A DNA stretch of 64,000 nt from UBA6136 sp044350805. GTDB taxonomy: Bacteria; Pseudomonadota; Gammaproteobacteria; Methylococcales; Methylococcaceae. The stretch is from assembly GCA_044350805.1 (NCBI GenBank), contig JBILGU010000006.1, positions 1-64,000 of the forward strand. Direction: 5' to 3'. The position numbers were made by a program, and so were the translations under genes. Under the pieces are notes generated by a model. That model did no database searches. It was given only the letters and a program-made list of their open reading frames with translations, and had not been told where the DNA came from. This document shows positions 25,880 through 34,703 of this stretch, one piece after another; the first letter of the stretch is position 1; each line of letters starts with the position of its first letter.

Positions 25880-26926
25880 ATGGACGAGAATAAGCAAAAG
25901 GCGCTAAGCGCCGCCCTTTCCCAGATTGAAAAGCAGTTCGGCAAAGGTTCGGTGATGCGGATGGGCGATGCCCCCGCAACCCGTGACCTGGATGTCATCC
26001 CGACTGGATCCCTGGCGCTTGATGTTGCTTTGGGCTGCGGCGGGCTTCCGCGTGGCCGCATTGTCGAGATCTACGGTCCGGAATCTTCGGGTAAAACGAC
26101 GCTCACCTTGGAGGTCATCGCGCAGGCACAAAGGCTGGGTGGCGTGGCCGCATTTATTGATGCCGAGCATGCCCTCGACCCCGGTTACGCGGAGAAGATT
26201 GGCGTCAATCTGGATGAACTGCTGGTCTCGCAACCGGATACCGGTGAGCAGGCGCTCGAAATTGCCGACATGCTGGTCCGTTCGGGTGGTGTCGACGTGG
26301 TGGTGGTCGACTCCGTAGCCGCCTTGACTCCCAAGGCTGAAATTGAAGGTGAGATGGGGGACTCCCATGTCGGTCTCCAGGCCCGACTCATGTCGCAGGC
26401 ACTGAGGAAGCTGACGGCCAATATTAAACGATCGAATACGCTCGTGATCTTCATCAATCAGATCCGCATGAAGATCGGTGTCATGTTCGGGAGCCCCGAA
26501 ACGACCACGGGCGGCAACGCGCTGAAGTTCTATGCGTCGGTTCGTCTCGATATTCGGCGGATCGGTGCGATCAAGTCCGGTGACGAAGTCATCGGGAACG
26601 AGACGCGAGTCAAGGTGGTCAAGAACAAGGTGGCTCCGCCATTTCGAAATGCTGAGTTCGAGATCATCTATGGTGAAGGCGTTTCGCGTGAAGGCGAACT
26701 CGTGGACCTCGGTGTAACCCATGAACTGCTCCAGAAGGCGGGGTCATGGTATAGCTACGAAGGGGATCGTGTGGGCCAGGGGAAGGACAACGTGAAAACG
26801 TTCCTCAAGGACCATCCTGAAGTCGCTGATGCTCTGGAGTCGCGAATTCGGGAGAAAACTCTGGGTGCCTCTTCTGCTCGGTCGGGTGGGCACAAGATCG
26901 TAGATGAAATTGAGGATGACATCTGA
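25880..26926 (+). CDS. recA: Recombinase RecA
   Basis: The 348-residue homologous recombination and SOS coprotease protein. Walker A GPESSGKTT is at residues 66-74; IDAEHALDPGYA and the acidic C-terminal tail are present. Full length. Its stop TGA overlaps the proposed CTG start of recX, an unusually tight coupling. Confidence 0.99.
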   Translation: MDENKQKALSAALSQIEKQFGKGSVMRMGDAPATRDLDVIPTGSLALDVALGCGGLPRGRIVEIYGPESSGKTTLTLEVIAQAQRLGGVAAFIDAEHALDPGYAEKIGVNLDELLVSQPDTGEQALEIADMLVRSGGVDVVVVDSVAALTPKAEIEGEMGDSHVGLQARLMSQALRKLTANIKRSNTLVIFINQIRMKIGVMFGSPETTTGGNALKFYASVRLDIRRIGAIKSGDEVIGNETRVKVVKNKVAPPFRNAEFEIIYGEGVSREGELVDLGVTHELLQKAGSWYSYEGDRVGQGKDNVKTFLKDHPEVADALESRIREKTLGASSARSGGHKIVDEIEDDI

Positions 26927-27396
26927 CCGAGGAGCAGGAAGCGCGGCAGGCGGTTGAGGCGGCCTGTCTTCGATATCTCGCCCGGCGAGAGCACAGTCGA
27001 GTCGAACTTCGGCAAAAACTGCTGCGAGCCGGTTTTCCCGACGAATTGGTCACTGACGTCATCGTTGAATTTGAGCGTAAGGGCTATCAGAGCGATCGTC
27101 GTTACGCTGAGGTGCTCTCCGGGCACCGGGCGCGACAAGGCTATGGCCCGTTGCGTGTCCACGCGGAGTTGCGCCAAAAAGGAGTTGCTGAGAGGGATGT
27201 AAGCCCTCTGGCCCGAGAGGAATACGCGGAGGCACTGGCGAGCGCCTATACCCGAAGGTATGGACATAGCGTGCCGGATTCGATTTCTGACCGGGCGACT
27301 CGGGAGCGCTTTCTTCTCAGAAGAGGGTTCTCCGGAGAGGCGATCCGACAGTTTTTTCGCAGGCTCCGGGAATCTCAGGCCGGCGATTCAGAATAA
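26923..27396 (+). CDS. recX: Regulatory protein RecX (RecA inhibitor), probable CTG start
   Basis: A RecX with conserved three-helix repeats: AACLRYLARREHSRVELRQK, then GYQSDRRYAE, RARQGYGPLRVHAELRQKG, and a third repeat near the end. The reading frame opens at 26920 and contains no ATG, GTG or TTG before TTG at 27046, which would delete the whole first repeat. CTG at 26923, four bases into which recA's TGA begins (CTGA), has GAGGA (26912-26916) six nucleotides upstream. I therefore assign a CTG start; the product is 157 residues. This start is inferred, not proven. Confidence 0.85.
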   Translation: MTEEQEARQAVEAACLRYLARREHSRVELRQKLLRAGFPDELVTDVIVEFERKGYQSDRRYAEVLSGHRARQGYGPLRVHAELRQKGVAERDVSPLAREEYAEALASAYTRRYGHSVPDSISDRATRERFLLRRGFSGEAIRQFFRRLRESQAGDSE

Positions 27397-27421
27397 CAAC
27401 GACGACGAACATGGCAGCAGC

Positions 27422-30022
27422 ATGACCAGTGCGGAATTAAGGCAACTCTTTCTGGATTTCTTTGCATCCAGAGGCCATCGAACAGTAGCTTCCAGCCAAC
27501 TGATACCGGCGAATGATCCGACGCTTCTTTTCACCAATGCCGGGATGGTGCAGTTCAAGGATGTCTTCCTCGGGCGTGAGGAAAGACCCTATGTCCGGGC
27601 AGCTTCCTCGCAGCGTTGTGTTCGCGCGGGTGGAAAGCACAATGACCTTGAGAACGTCGGTTACACCGCGCGTCATCACACCTTCTTTGAAATGCTGGGA
27701 AACTTCAGTTTTGGGGATTACTTCAAGCAAGAGGCCATTGAGTTTGCTTGGGAATTCCTGACGGGTGTCCTCAAGATTCCGGCGTCGAAATTGTGGGTGA
27801 CGGTCTACGATCAGGACAGTGAGGCCGAGCGGATCTGGCTTGAAGTGATTGGTGTCGACCCCCAGCGGCTGACGCGAATCGGGACCAAGGACAACTTCTG
27901 GAGCATGGGCGACACCGGCCCTTGTGGTCCCTGTACCGAGATCTTCTATGACCACGGCGAGCATCTCCCGGGTGGTCCGCCCGGCACGCCTGATGAGGAT
28001 GCGGGCCGCTATGTCGAGGTGTGGAATCTCGTCTTCATGCAGTATGACCGTGCCCAAGATGGCACGATGACGCCCTTACCCAAACCCTCGGTGGACACCG
28101 GTATGGGGCTTGAGCGAATTGCAGCCGTGGTCCAGGGCGTTCATAGCAACTATGACACGGACCTGTTCAAGAGCCTGGTCAAGGCAGCCGCGGATCTTGC
28201 GGGCCTTACGGACACCGATAACAGTTCCCTGCGGGTGCTGGCCGATCACATTCGCTCCTGCTCGTTCCTGGTGGCCGACGGGGTGCTGCCCTCCAATGAA
28301 GGGCGGGGGTATGTCCTGCGCCGGATCATCCGAAGAGCCATTCGCCATGGCTATAAGCTGGGCATACGGGACATTTTCTTCTACAAGCTGGTGGGTCCCT
28401 TGTGTGATGTCATGGGCGAAGCCTATCCGGAATTGCCGGCAGCGCGCTCCCGCGTTGAACAGGTTCTCAGGAAGGAAGAAGAGCGTTTCGCCGAGACCCT
28501 GGAACAGGGAATGAAAATTCTGGAATCTCATCTGAGCCGGGCCAGCGGAGGCACCATTCCGGGGGAAACCGTCTTCCAGTTATACGATACCTATGGGTTT
28601 CCAGTCGATTTGACGGCGGATATCGCCCGCGAACATGGGGTGGCTCCCGATCTTGAAGGCTTTGAAAAGGCCATGGCGGCCCAGCGTCAGCGGGCGAGAT
28701 CAGCCAGCCATTTTGCGGCGGATTACTCTCATGAGGTCCATCTCGATGCGCAGTGCGCTTTCACGGGCTATAACCAACTGGAGCAGCAGGCCGACGTCGT
28801 TGGACTTTTCCGTGAGGGCTCTGAAGTTGCCGAGGCGGCCTCGGGCGAATCAGTCACTGTGGTCTTGGATGCGACTTCCTTTTACGCAGAGTCCGGCGGC
28901 CAGGCCGGCGATCGCGGTGAGATCCATTTTGAGGGGGGTCGATTTGAGGTGGTGGACACTCAGAAACAGGGCGCTGATCTGATTTTGCATCAGGGTCGCG
29001 TTCTCGAGGGAACACTGAGGAAAGGATCAAAGGTCATGGCCAAAGTCGATGGCGCGAATCGCGGAGCGACGGCCCTGAATCATTCGGCCACACATCTTTT
29101 ACATGCGGCGCTTCGTCATCATTTGGGTGACCATGTGACTCAGAAAGGGTCACAGGTGAATGCGCAGCGACTCCGTTTTGATTTCTCGCACTTTGAACCG
29201 ATGACGCGAGAGGAGATGGAGGCGGTTGAACGGACGGTGAATCATCAGATCCGTGAAAACAATGCCGTGGAAGCCAGGGTCATGGCCAAGGATGACGCCA
29301 TGAAGCTGGGTGCGATGGCGCTGTTTGGCGAGAAATACGGGGATGAGGTGCGCGTTCTGACGATCGGCGACTTCTCGACGGAGTTGTGTGGGGGGACGCA
29401 TACGGCGCGGGCGGGCGATATTGGCGTCTTCAAGATTGTTTCAGAGGGCGGTGTTGCATCGGGTGTTCGCCGGATAGAAGCCGTAACAGGTGCGGGCGCT
29501 TTGGATTGGATCAGTCAGGGAGAGCGATTGATTGCTCAGGTCTCAGACCGGGTGAAGTCCACACGTGATGGCGTTCTGGAAAAGCTCGATCAGGTCGTTG
29601 AGCGCAGTCGGGCCCTCGAAAAGGAACTGGAAAAGCTCAAATCCAAGATGGCGAGTGCCTCAGGTGACGATCTCGCCTCTGCGGCCGTAGATCTTGGCTC
29701 GATCAAGGTGTTGGCCGCACGTGTTGATGATGCCGATGCCAAGGTTCTCAGGGATATGGTTGATCAGCTTCGCAACAAGTTGGGGAGTTCTGCCGTTGTT
29801 CTTGGAGGCGTTGCTGAGGGCAAGGTTGTGTTGATCGCCGGCGTTTCGAAGGACAAAATCGATCAGGTGAAGGCCGGAGATTTGGTTAATTCAGTTGCCC
29901 TTCAGGTCGGGGGGAAGGGCGGCGGACGGCCTGATCTCGCTCAGGCCGGTGGCACGGATCCCTCGGGACTTGATGCCGCATTGAAGTCAGTCCCCGATTG
30001 GGTCAAGGCAAAAATCGCCTGA
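27422..30022 (+). CDS. alaS: Alanyl-tRNA synthetase
   Basis: Charges tRNA-Ala. The 866-residue frame from ATG 27422 starts with TSAELRQLFLDFF, the standard AlaS start; the upstream extension to 27260 overlaps recX out of frame and is rejected. Class II motifs are followed by the editing domain with HSATHLLHAAL and CGGTHTARAGDIG zinc ligands, and a C-Ala domain with GGKGGGRPDLAQAGG. The order recX-alaS-lysC-csrA is conserved in Gammaproteobacteria. Confidence 0.97.
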   Translation: MTSAELRQLFLDFFASRGHRTVASSQLIPANDPTLLFTNAGMVQFKDVFLGREERPYVRAASSQRCVRAGGKHNDLENVGYTARHHTFFEMLGNFSFGDYFKQEAIEFAWEFLTGVLKIPASKLWVTVYDQDSEAERIWLEVIGVDPQRLTRIGTKDNFWSMGDTGPCGPCTEIFYDHGEHLPGGPPGTPDEDAGRYVEVWNLVFMQYDRAQDGTMTPLPKPSVDTGMGLERIAAVVQGVHSNYDTDLFKSLVKAAADLAGLTDTDNSSLRVLADHIRSCSFLVADGVLPSNEGRGYVLRRIIRRAIRHGYKLGIRDIFFYKLVGPLCDVMGEAYPELPAARSRVEQVLRKEEERFAETLEQGMKILESHLSRASGGTIPGETVFQLYDTYGFPVDLTADIAREHGVAPDLEGFEKAMAAQRQRARSASHFAADYSHEVHLDAQCAFTGYNQLEQQADVVGLFREGSEVAEAASGESVTVVLDATSFYAESGGQAGDRGEIHFEGGRFEVVDTQKQGADLILHQGRVLEGTLRKGSKVMAKVDGANRGATALNHSATHLLHAALRHHLGDHVTQKGSQVNAQRLRFDFSHFEPMTREEMEAVERTVNHQIRENNAVEARVMAKDDAMKLGAMALFGEKYGDEVRVLTIGDFSTELCGGTHTARAGDIGVFKIVSEGGVASGVRRIEAVTGAGALDWISQGERLIAQVSDRVKSTRDGVLEKLDQVVERSRALEKELEKLKSKMASASGDDLASAAVDLGSIKVLAARVDDADAKVLRDMVDQLRNKLGSSAVVLGGVAEGKVVLIAGVSKDKIDQVKAGDLVNSVALQVGGKGGGRPDLAQAGGTDPSGLDAALKSVPDWVKAKIA

Positions 30023-30046
30023 ATTTCACTGGATAGGCAGTCCGAG

Positions 30047-31267
30047 ATGGCATTATTTGTACATAAGTACGGTGGCACTTCCGTAGGGAGTGTGGAGCGT
30101 ATTCAGCATGTGGCGGCCAATGTGATGGCGGCCCGTGCCCGTGGCGAAAAGGTGGTGGTGGTTGTCTCCGCGATGAGTGGGGAAACCAACAAGTTGGTGG
30201 CATACGCCAAGGAAGCGCAAAAGACACCGGAGCCGAGGGAAATGGATGTCATTCTCTCGACGGGAGAGCAGGTGACCATCGGACTTTTAGCGATGGCGCT
30301 GAGGGACAAGGGATGTCCTGCCGTCTCCTTTACAGGCGCTCAGGTTCCGATCCTGACCGATGCGGCCCACACCAAGGCCCGTATTCTTGAAATTCCCACC
30401 GACCGAATTCAGAAGGCCCTCGATGAGGATCACGTTGTGGTCGTGGCGGGCTTTCAGGGCGTGACCCGCGAAGGCGATATCACGACGCTCGGTCGTGGGG
30501 GATCTGATACGACAGCCGTGGCCTTGGCGGCAGCGCTTAAGGCGGATGAGTGTCTCATTTTTACCGATGTCGATGGGGTTTACACCACGGATCCCCGGGT
30601 GGAGCCACGGGCCCGGCGGCTTGATCGCATCACGTTTGAAGAAATGCTGGAGATGGCCAGTCTAGGCTCCAAGGTTCTCCAGATTCGCTCGGTAGAATTT
30701 GCCGGCAAGTACAACGTACCCCTTCGGGTTCTCTCCAGCTTCAAAGAAGGCGAGGGCACCCTGATCAGTTATGAGGATGACAGCATGGAAAAGCCCCTGA
30801 TTTCCGGAATTGCCTTCAATCGGGACGAAGCCAAGCTCACCGTCCTCGGCGTCCCCGATCGTCCCGGGATCGCATCAAAAATTCTGGGTCCTGTGGCCGA
30901 GGCCAATATTGAAGTCGACATGATTGTCCAGAATGTCGCGGAAGATGGCACCACCAACTTTACCTTCACGGTCAATCGCTCGGAATACGCTAAGGCCCTC
31001 AGTATCCTTGAGGCGACGGCCAAGGCGATGGGCGCGCGTGAAGTGCGCGGCGATGAAGCGATCGTTAAGGTCTCGATTGTCGGGGTGGGCATGCGTTCTC
31101 ATGCGGGAATTGCCGCCAAGATGTTTGATACGCTGGCCAATGAAGGCATCAATATTCAGTTGATCTCGACTTCCGAAATTAAGATCTCGGTGGTCATCCA
31201 TGAGAAGTATCTGGAGCTCGCAGTCAGAGCATTGCATGCCGCATTTGAGTTGGATCAGGCGGCCTGA
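30047..31267 (+). CDS. lysC: Aspartate kinase
   Basis: The first step of the lysine/threonine/methionine family. The 406-residue protein has KYGGTSVGS at the N-terminus, the aspartate-binding STGEQVTIGLLAMAL and GRGGSDTTAVALAAAL kinase motifs, and two C-terminal ACT domains. Length and ACT arrangement fit the monofunctional Pseudomonas-type LysC. It is followed by a 476-bp gap before csrA. Confidence 0.97.
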   Translation: MALFVHKYGGTSVGSVERIQHVAANVMAARARGEKVVVVVSAMSGETNKLVAYAKEAQKTPEPREMDVILSTGEQVTIGLLAMALRDKGCPAVSFTGAQVPILTDAAHTKARILEIPTDRIQKALDEDHVVVVAGFQGVTREGDITTLGRGGSDTTAVALAAALKADECLIFTDVDGVYTTDPRVEPRARRLDRITFEEMLEMASLGSKVLQIRSVEFAGKYNVPLRVLSSFKEGEGTLISYEDDSMEKPLISGIAFNRDEAKLTVLGVPDRPGIASKILGPVAEANIEVDMIVQNVAEDGTTNFTFTVNRSEYAKALSILEATAKAMGAREVRGDEAIVKVSIVGVGMRSHAGIAAKMFDTLANEGINIQLISTSEIKISVVIHEKYLELAVRALHAAFELDQAA

Positions 31268-31306
31268 GAAAGTCCAAAAAAACATTTTCGCCTCGCACAA
31301 AAGTGT

Positions 31307-31312
31307 TACAAT
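31307..31312 (+). promoter_or_regulatory. Extended -10 element upstream of csrA leader
   Basis: TACAAT preceded by TGT gives an extended -10 (TGN-TACAAT), 5/6 to consensus. The -35 at 17 bp is weak. If used, transcription would start near 31319 and produce a leader of about 425 nt before csrA. Confidence 0.45.
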
Positions 31313-31318
31313 TCCGCC

Positions 31319-31743
31319 CGCATTGATACCCGCCGAGCGGTCGGTTGGATACCAGTCACAGGGTTTTCCTGGCGGTATGTGACATCCTCTGGATGTGGGA
31401 TTGATGGATGATGGAGTAAGGCTTAGGCCTTAATCCCCAGAAGCTAGGGCATCTTTTGATGCTCTGTTTCGCTTCTAGGGCAGGGAAAGCCTGATGGTTG
31501 GCGTACAACCAGACGCGCGTGGAGATGCAACCTCGTCAGTCGAAGCGGTCAACGTTTGGCGGGCGGTTTGTGTCAGCGTGCAAAGCACCTCGCCTGACGT
31601 CCAAGCCCTTGATGGCTCGGGCGGTGGATCCACCGGATCCCTGTGCGTAGACCAACGGTGTCGCTCACGTAAATAGGCGACCGAACGCTGTTCTTTGGGG
31701 ATCAGTCTCCAAAGGGGGCGTGAGATCCAATAAGGATGGTTGT
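31319..31743 (+). promoter_or_regulatory. Long structured leader of csrA or an independent small RNA
   Basis: This 476-bp gap has no convincing protein gene. It is full of stems: GTCACA/TGTGAC (31355-31383), ACATCC-tct-GGATGT (31382-31396), TAAGGC/GCCTTA (31417-31432), AGAAGC/GCTTCT enclosing GGGCATC-tttt-GATGCTC (31439-31476), and CTTTGG/CCAAAG (31693-31714), whose loop displays GGA. Further GGA motifs are at 31398, 31406 and 31413, and AAGGAT (31732-31737) is the csrA ribosome-binding site. GGA in loops and in the ribosome-binding site is the known pattern of CsrA targets. The region may be an autoregulatory csrA leader; a separate regulatory RNA is the alternative. Confidence 0.55.
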
Positions 31744-31950
31744 ATGCTGATATTGACTCGTAGAGTCGGTGAGACTCTGATCATAGGCGATGAGGTGACG
31801 GTGACCGTTCTGGGGGTCAAAGGCAACCAGGTTCGGATTGGCGTGAATGCGCCGAAGGACGTGACGGTTCATCGGGAAGAGATTTACGAGCGTATCAAGA
31901 AGGAAGGGGACCCTGATGACGGGGTCGAAGAGCCTGAAGACGATGCCTGA
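31744..31950 (+). CDS. csrA: Carbon storage regulator CsrA
   Basis: A 68-residue RNA-binding dimeric regulator. The ATG at 31744 begins MLILTRRVGETLIIGD, the invariant CsrA start; the in-frame ATG-like upstream start is rejected. The RNA-binding Arg44-region (HREEIYERI) is conserved. AAGGAT, seven nucleotides upstream, contains an ANGGA motif. Its acidic C-terminal tail is slightly longer than in E. coli CsrA (61 residues). It precedes tRNA-Ser as in Pseudomonas and E. coli. Confidence 0.98.
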   Translation: MLILTRRVGETLIIGDEVTVTVLGVKGNQVRIGVNAPKDVTVHREEIYERIKKEGDPDDGVEEPEDDA

Positions 31951-31980
31951 TTGATCGGCATCGGAAGGCAACGAGTTCTA

Positions 31981-32073
31981 GGAGAGATGGCCGAGAGGCT
32001 GAAGGCGCTCCCCTGCTAAGGGAGTATAGGGCTAATAACTCTATCGAGGGTTCGAATCCCTCTCTCTCCGCCA
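31981..32073 (+). tRNA. tRNA-Ser (anticodon GCU)
   Basis: A 93-nt class II tRNA with acceptor stem GGAGAGA/TCTCTCC, anticodon loop containing TGCTAA (GCT), a long variable arm, T-loop TTCGAAT and encoded CCA. Its position after csrA is conserved in Gammaproteobacteria. Confidence 0.97.
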
Positions 32074-32107
32074 CAATCGCTGGGGGGCCATAGGGCCGCC
32101 CGCATCA

Positions 32108-32129
32108 AGCCCCGGGAGGGGCTTTTTTT
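32108..32129 (+). terminator. Rho-independent terminator after tRNA-Ser
   Basis: AGCCCC (32108-32113), loop GGGA, GGGGCT (32118-32123), followed by seven T residues (32123-32129). Confidence 0.9.
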
Positions 32130-32221
32130 CGCGTCATTGTCACTGACGCTTTCAATTGGCTTTTTCATGATTTACAATGGTCGGATTTTTCCGGCAAAGC
32201 CCTATTCTCTGAGGAGTGCTG

Positions 32222-32479
32222 ATGGTCACTATTCGTCTGTCCCGCGGCGGCGCAAAAAAGCGTCCTTTCTACCACGTTGTGGTTACCGATAGCCGTAATA
32301 AGCGCGACGGCCGCTACATTGAGCGCCTGGGTTTCTTTAACCCGATCGCTTCTGGCAAGGCAGAACGCCTTTCGCTGAACGAAGAGCGCATCCAGTACTG
32401 GTTGGGTCATGGCGCGCAGACGACCGAACGTGTTGTCAGCCTGCTCAAGGAATTCCGCAAGAGCGCTAGCGCGGCCTAA
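32222..32479 (+). CDS. rpsP: 30S ribosomal protein S16
   Basis: An 85-residue S16. The ATG at 32222 (MVTIRLSRGGAKKRPFYHVV) is preceded by GAGGAG; the nearby GTG at 32216 is too close to that site. It opens the conserved rpsP-rimM-trmD-rplS operon. Confidence 0.98.
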   Translation: MVTIRLSRGGAKKRPFYHVVVTDSRNKRDGRYIERLGFFNPIASGKAERLSLNEERIQYWLGHGAQTTERVVSLLKEFRKSASAA

Positions 32480-32502
32480 TCGCACAGATCTGGACGCCGT
32501 TT

Positions 32503-33003
32503 ATGTCCGGAAATGTGGTGGTTGGAGAGATTGTGGCCCCCTTTGGGGTCAAAGGGTGGGTTAAGGTGCGTTCGTTCACCGATCCTCCCGCGAACATACT
32601 GAAGTATGTTCCCTGGACCCTGGCGCAAGGTGAACGGGAGCAACCGGTAGTCGTCCTCGAGGGGCGGTTGCAGGGAACTGTAGTGGCTGCCCGACTTGAA
32701 GGTGTCGAGGACCGGGATCAAGCCATTGCCCTTCGAGGGATGAAAGTGACCGTCCCGCGTGAGGTTTTCCCGCGAGCGCCCAAGGGCCACTACTACTGGG
32801 CCGACTTGATCGGCCTTAAGGTTTATACGGTCGATGCCGTGGACCTCGGCGTTGTGACGGGCGTGCTTGAAACGGGCGCCAACGATGTCCTTGAGGTTAA
32901 AGGCGACCGTGAGCGGCTGATCCCCTTTGTGATGGGGCCGTATGTGAAGGAGGTGGATCTCGATGCAGGCCGCATGACGGTCGATTGGGACCCTGAATTC
33001 TAA
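32503..33003 (+). CDS. rimM: 16S rRNA processing protein RimM
   Basis: A 166-residue 30S maturation factor. The N-terminal VVGEIVAPFGVKGWVKV domain precedes the C-terminal PRC-barrel (HYYWADLIGLKVYT and IPFVMGPYVKEVDL). The spacing to rpsP and trmD is the standard operon arrangement. Confidence 0.97.
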   Translation: MSGNVVVGEIVAPFGVKGWVKVRSFTDPPANILKYVPWTLAQGEREQPVVVLEGRLQGTVVAARLEGVEDRDQAIALRGMKVTVPREVFPRAPKGHYYWADLIGLKVYTVDAVDLGVVTGVLETGANDVLEVKGDRERLIPFVMGPYVKEVDLDAGRMTVDWDPEF

Positions 33004-33011
33004 GAACGACG

Positions 33012-33761
33012 ATGCGATTTGATATCGTCAGCCTGTTTCCGGAGATGGTCCGGGCGTCCGCCGCTCATGGCGTGACCGGACGAGCCCTTGAACGGGGACT
33101 GGTTGAGATGGTGATCTGGGATCCGAGGGATTTCACGCACGATCGCTACCGGACCGTGGATGACCGGCCTTATGGCGGTGGCCCCGGAATGGTTATGAAA
33201 TTCGAGCCGCTCAGGGATGCAATCCGGGCGGCCAAGGCGGCTCAGGGTTCTGGGGCGCGTACGGTCTATTTGAGCCCGCAAGGACGGGTTCTCGATCAAA
33301 AGGCCGTCGTAGACTTTAGTCGCTGCGATGGGCTGATACTTGTGGCAGGGCGCTATGAGGGGATCGATGAACGCTTGATCGAGGCGGAGGTCGACGAGGA
33401 ATGGTCGATCGGGGACTATGTTTTAAGTGGCGGCGAATTGCCGGCTCTGGTCCTCTTTGATGCCGTCGTGCGGCTTCTGCCGGGTGTCCTGGGGCACGCG
33501 GAATCTGCACAGCAGGACTCCCACATGGAGGGACTCCTCGACTGTCCGCATTACACGCGGCCAGACGTGATTGATGGCAGAGAGGTTCCGGAAGTTTTGC
33601 AATCCGGTAACCATGAGGCGATCCGCCGTTGGCGGCTTCGTCAGTCGATCGAAAGAACCCGGCTCCGGCGCCCGGATCTTTTGGAAAAGATTTTGCTCGA
33701 CCAAGAGCAGCAGGCGCTCCTGGACGAACTGGAACAGGAACGATCAAACGATCGGATTTGA
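33012..33761 (+). CDS. trmD: tRNA (guanine-37-N1)-methyltransferase
   Basis: Methylates G37 of tRNAs with S-adenosylmethionine, preventing frameshifting. The 249-residue SPOUT enzyme has DDRPYGGGPGMVMK at about 55, the trefoil-knot GRYEGIDERLIE and the SVGDYVLSGGE-like IGDYVLSGGELP. Confidence 0.98.
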   Translation: MRFDIVSLFPEMVRASAAHGVTGRALERGLVEMVIWDPRDFTHDRYRTVDDRPYGGGPGMVMKFEPLRDAIRAAKAAQGSGARTVYLSPQGRVLDQKAVVDFSRCDGLILVAGRYEGIDERLIEAEVDEEWSIGDYVLSGGELPALVLFDAVVRLLPGVLGHAESAQQDSHMEGLLDCPHYTRPDVIDGREVPEVLQSGNHEAIRRWRLRQSIERTRLRRPDLLEKILLDQEQQALLDELEQERSNDRI

Positions 33762-33777
33762 ATAGAAGAGAACAGCG

Positions 33778-34125
33778 ATGGCAAACATTATTCAACAGCT
33801 TGAAACCGAATGGATGGCGGGTAAGGCCATTCCCGAATTTGGACCTGGTGACACCGTGATTGTTCAGGTACGGGTCAAGGAAGGTAACCGCGAACGTCTT
33901 CAGGCCTACGAAGGCGTGGTGATCGCAAAGCGGAATCGGGGCTACAACTCAGCCTTTACCGTGCGCAAGATCTCTCATGGCGAAGGGGTGGAGCGCGTGT
34001 TCCAGACCTACAGCCCGCAGGTTCAGGAAATCCTGGTTAAGCGTCGCGGTGATGTTCGTCGCGCCAAGCTTTACTATCTCCGCGATCGTACGGGTAAGGC
34101 TGCACGTATCAAGGAAAAAATCTAA
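33778..34125 (+). CDS. rplS: 50S ribosomal protein L19
   Basis: A 115-residue L19 with FGPGDTVIVQVRVKEGNRERLQ and FTVRKISHGEGVERVF. Final gene of the rpsP operon; a strong terminator follows. Confidence 0.98.
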   Translation: MANIIQQLETEWMAGKAIPEFGPGDTVIVQVRVKEGNRERLQAYEGVVIAKRNRGYNSAFTVRKISHGEGVERVFQTYSPQVQEILVKRRGDVRRAKLYYLRDRTGKAARIKEKI

Positions 34126-34164
34126 CGCTTTGGCCTTGTCGGGCCAGTTGCAGGGTTTTTCCCG

Positions 34165-34190
34165 AAAAGGGCAGCACACGCTGCCCTTTT
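34165..34190 (+). terminator. Strong rho-independent terminator after rplS
   Basis: AAAAGGGCAGC (34165-34175), ACAC loop, GCTGCCCTTTT (34180-34190) form a perfect 11-bp stem with its own U-run; its symmetry could stop transcription from either side. Confidence 0.9.
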
Positions 34191-34222
34191 GCATGTCTGA
34201 GACTTTTTCTGAGGAGCCGTCC

Positions 34223-34699
34223 ATGGCGGCGGAATGCGAGGTTCTGGCTGCTCCCTTTGGAGGGATCGAGCTTTGGGCGATTGATGGGCATCTTTCTCGG
34301 ATCGTCCTGAGCCCGGACCTTGTCCAGTGCCCGCAATCCAGGACCTCCTGTTCGTCCATGCTCCATGACCTTAGAAGGCAGCTCGAGCGCTATATCGAGA
34401 ATCCTCGGCAGGCTTTCAGTTGGGAGGCGCCGCCGCTGGGAACGCCCTTCCAACATCGCGTCTGGCGTGCCTTAAGAGAAATTCCACCGGGCGAGGTGCG
34501 AACCTATGGTGAATTGGCCCGTAGCCTTGGGTCGGGTTCACGCGCAGTCGCGGGGGCTTGCCGCGCTAATCCTTGGCCACTCCTGATTCCTTGCCACCGG
34601 ATCATTGGTGCAAGTGGTGCGGGGGGGTATTGCGGTCACACGCAGGGCCCTTACCTTGCAATCAAGCAGTGGTTGCTGGCACATGAGAGAAGGCGCTGA
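34223..34699 (+). CDS. ogt: Methylated-DNA-[protein]-cysteine S-methyltransferase
   Basis: Repairs O6-alkylguanine by irreversible transfer to its own cysteine. The ATG at 34223 has GAGGAG six nucleotides upstream; the alternative ATG at 34193 directly abuts the rplS terminator. The 158-residue product contains the helix-turn-helix HRVWRALREIPPGEVRTYGELA and the active site IPCHR with Cys124. The xerD gene starts just after. Confidence 0.95.
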   Translation: MAAECEVLAAPFGGIELWAIDGHLSRIVLSPDLVQCPQSRTSCSSMLHDLRRQLERYIENPRQAFSWEAPPLGTPFQHRVWRALREIPPGEVRTYGELARSLGSGSRAVAGACRANPWPLLIPCHRIIGASGAGGYCGHTQGPYLAIKQWLLAHERRR

Positions 34700-34703
34700 C
34701 GCC

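Noticed and set aside
31494..31676. 60-codon open frame in the csrA leader
   Set aside because: Ser/Gly/Val-rich with no conserved look, and the DNA is explained by RNA stems.
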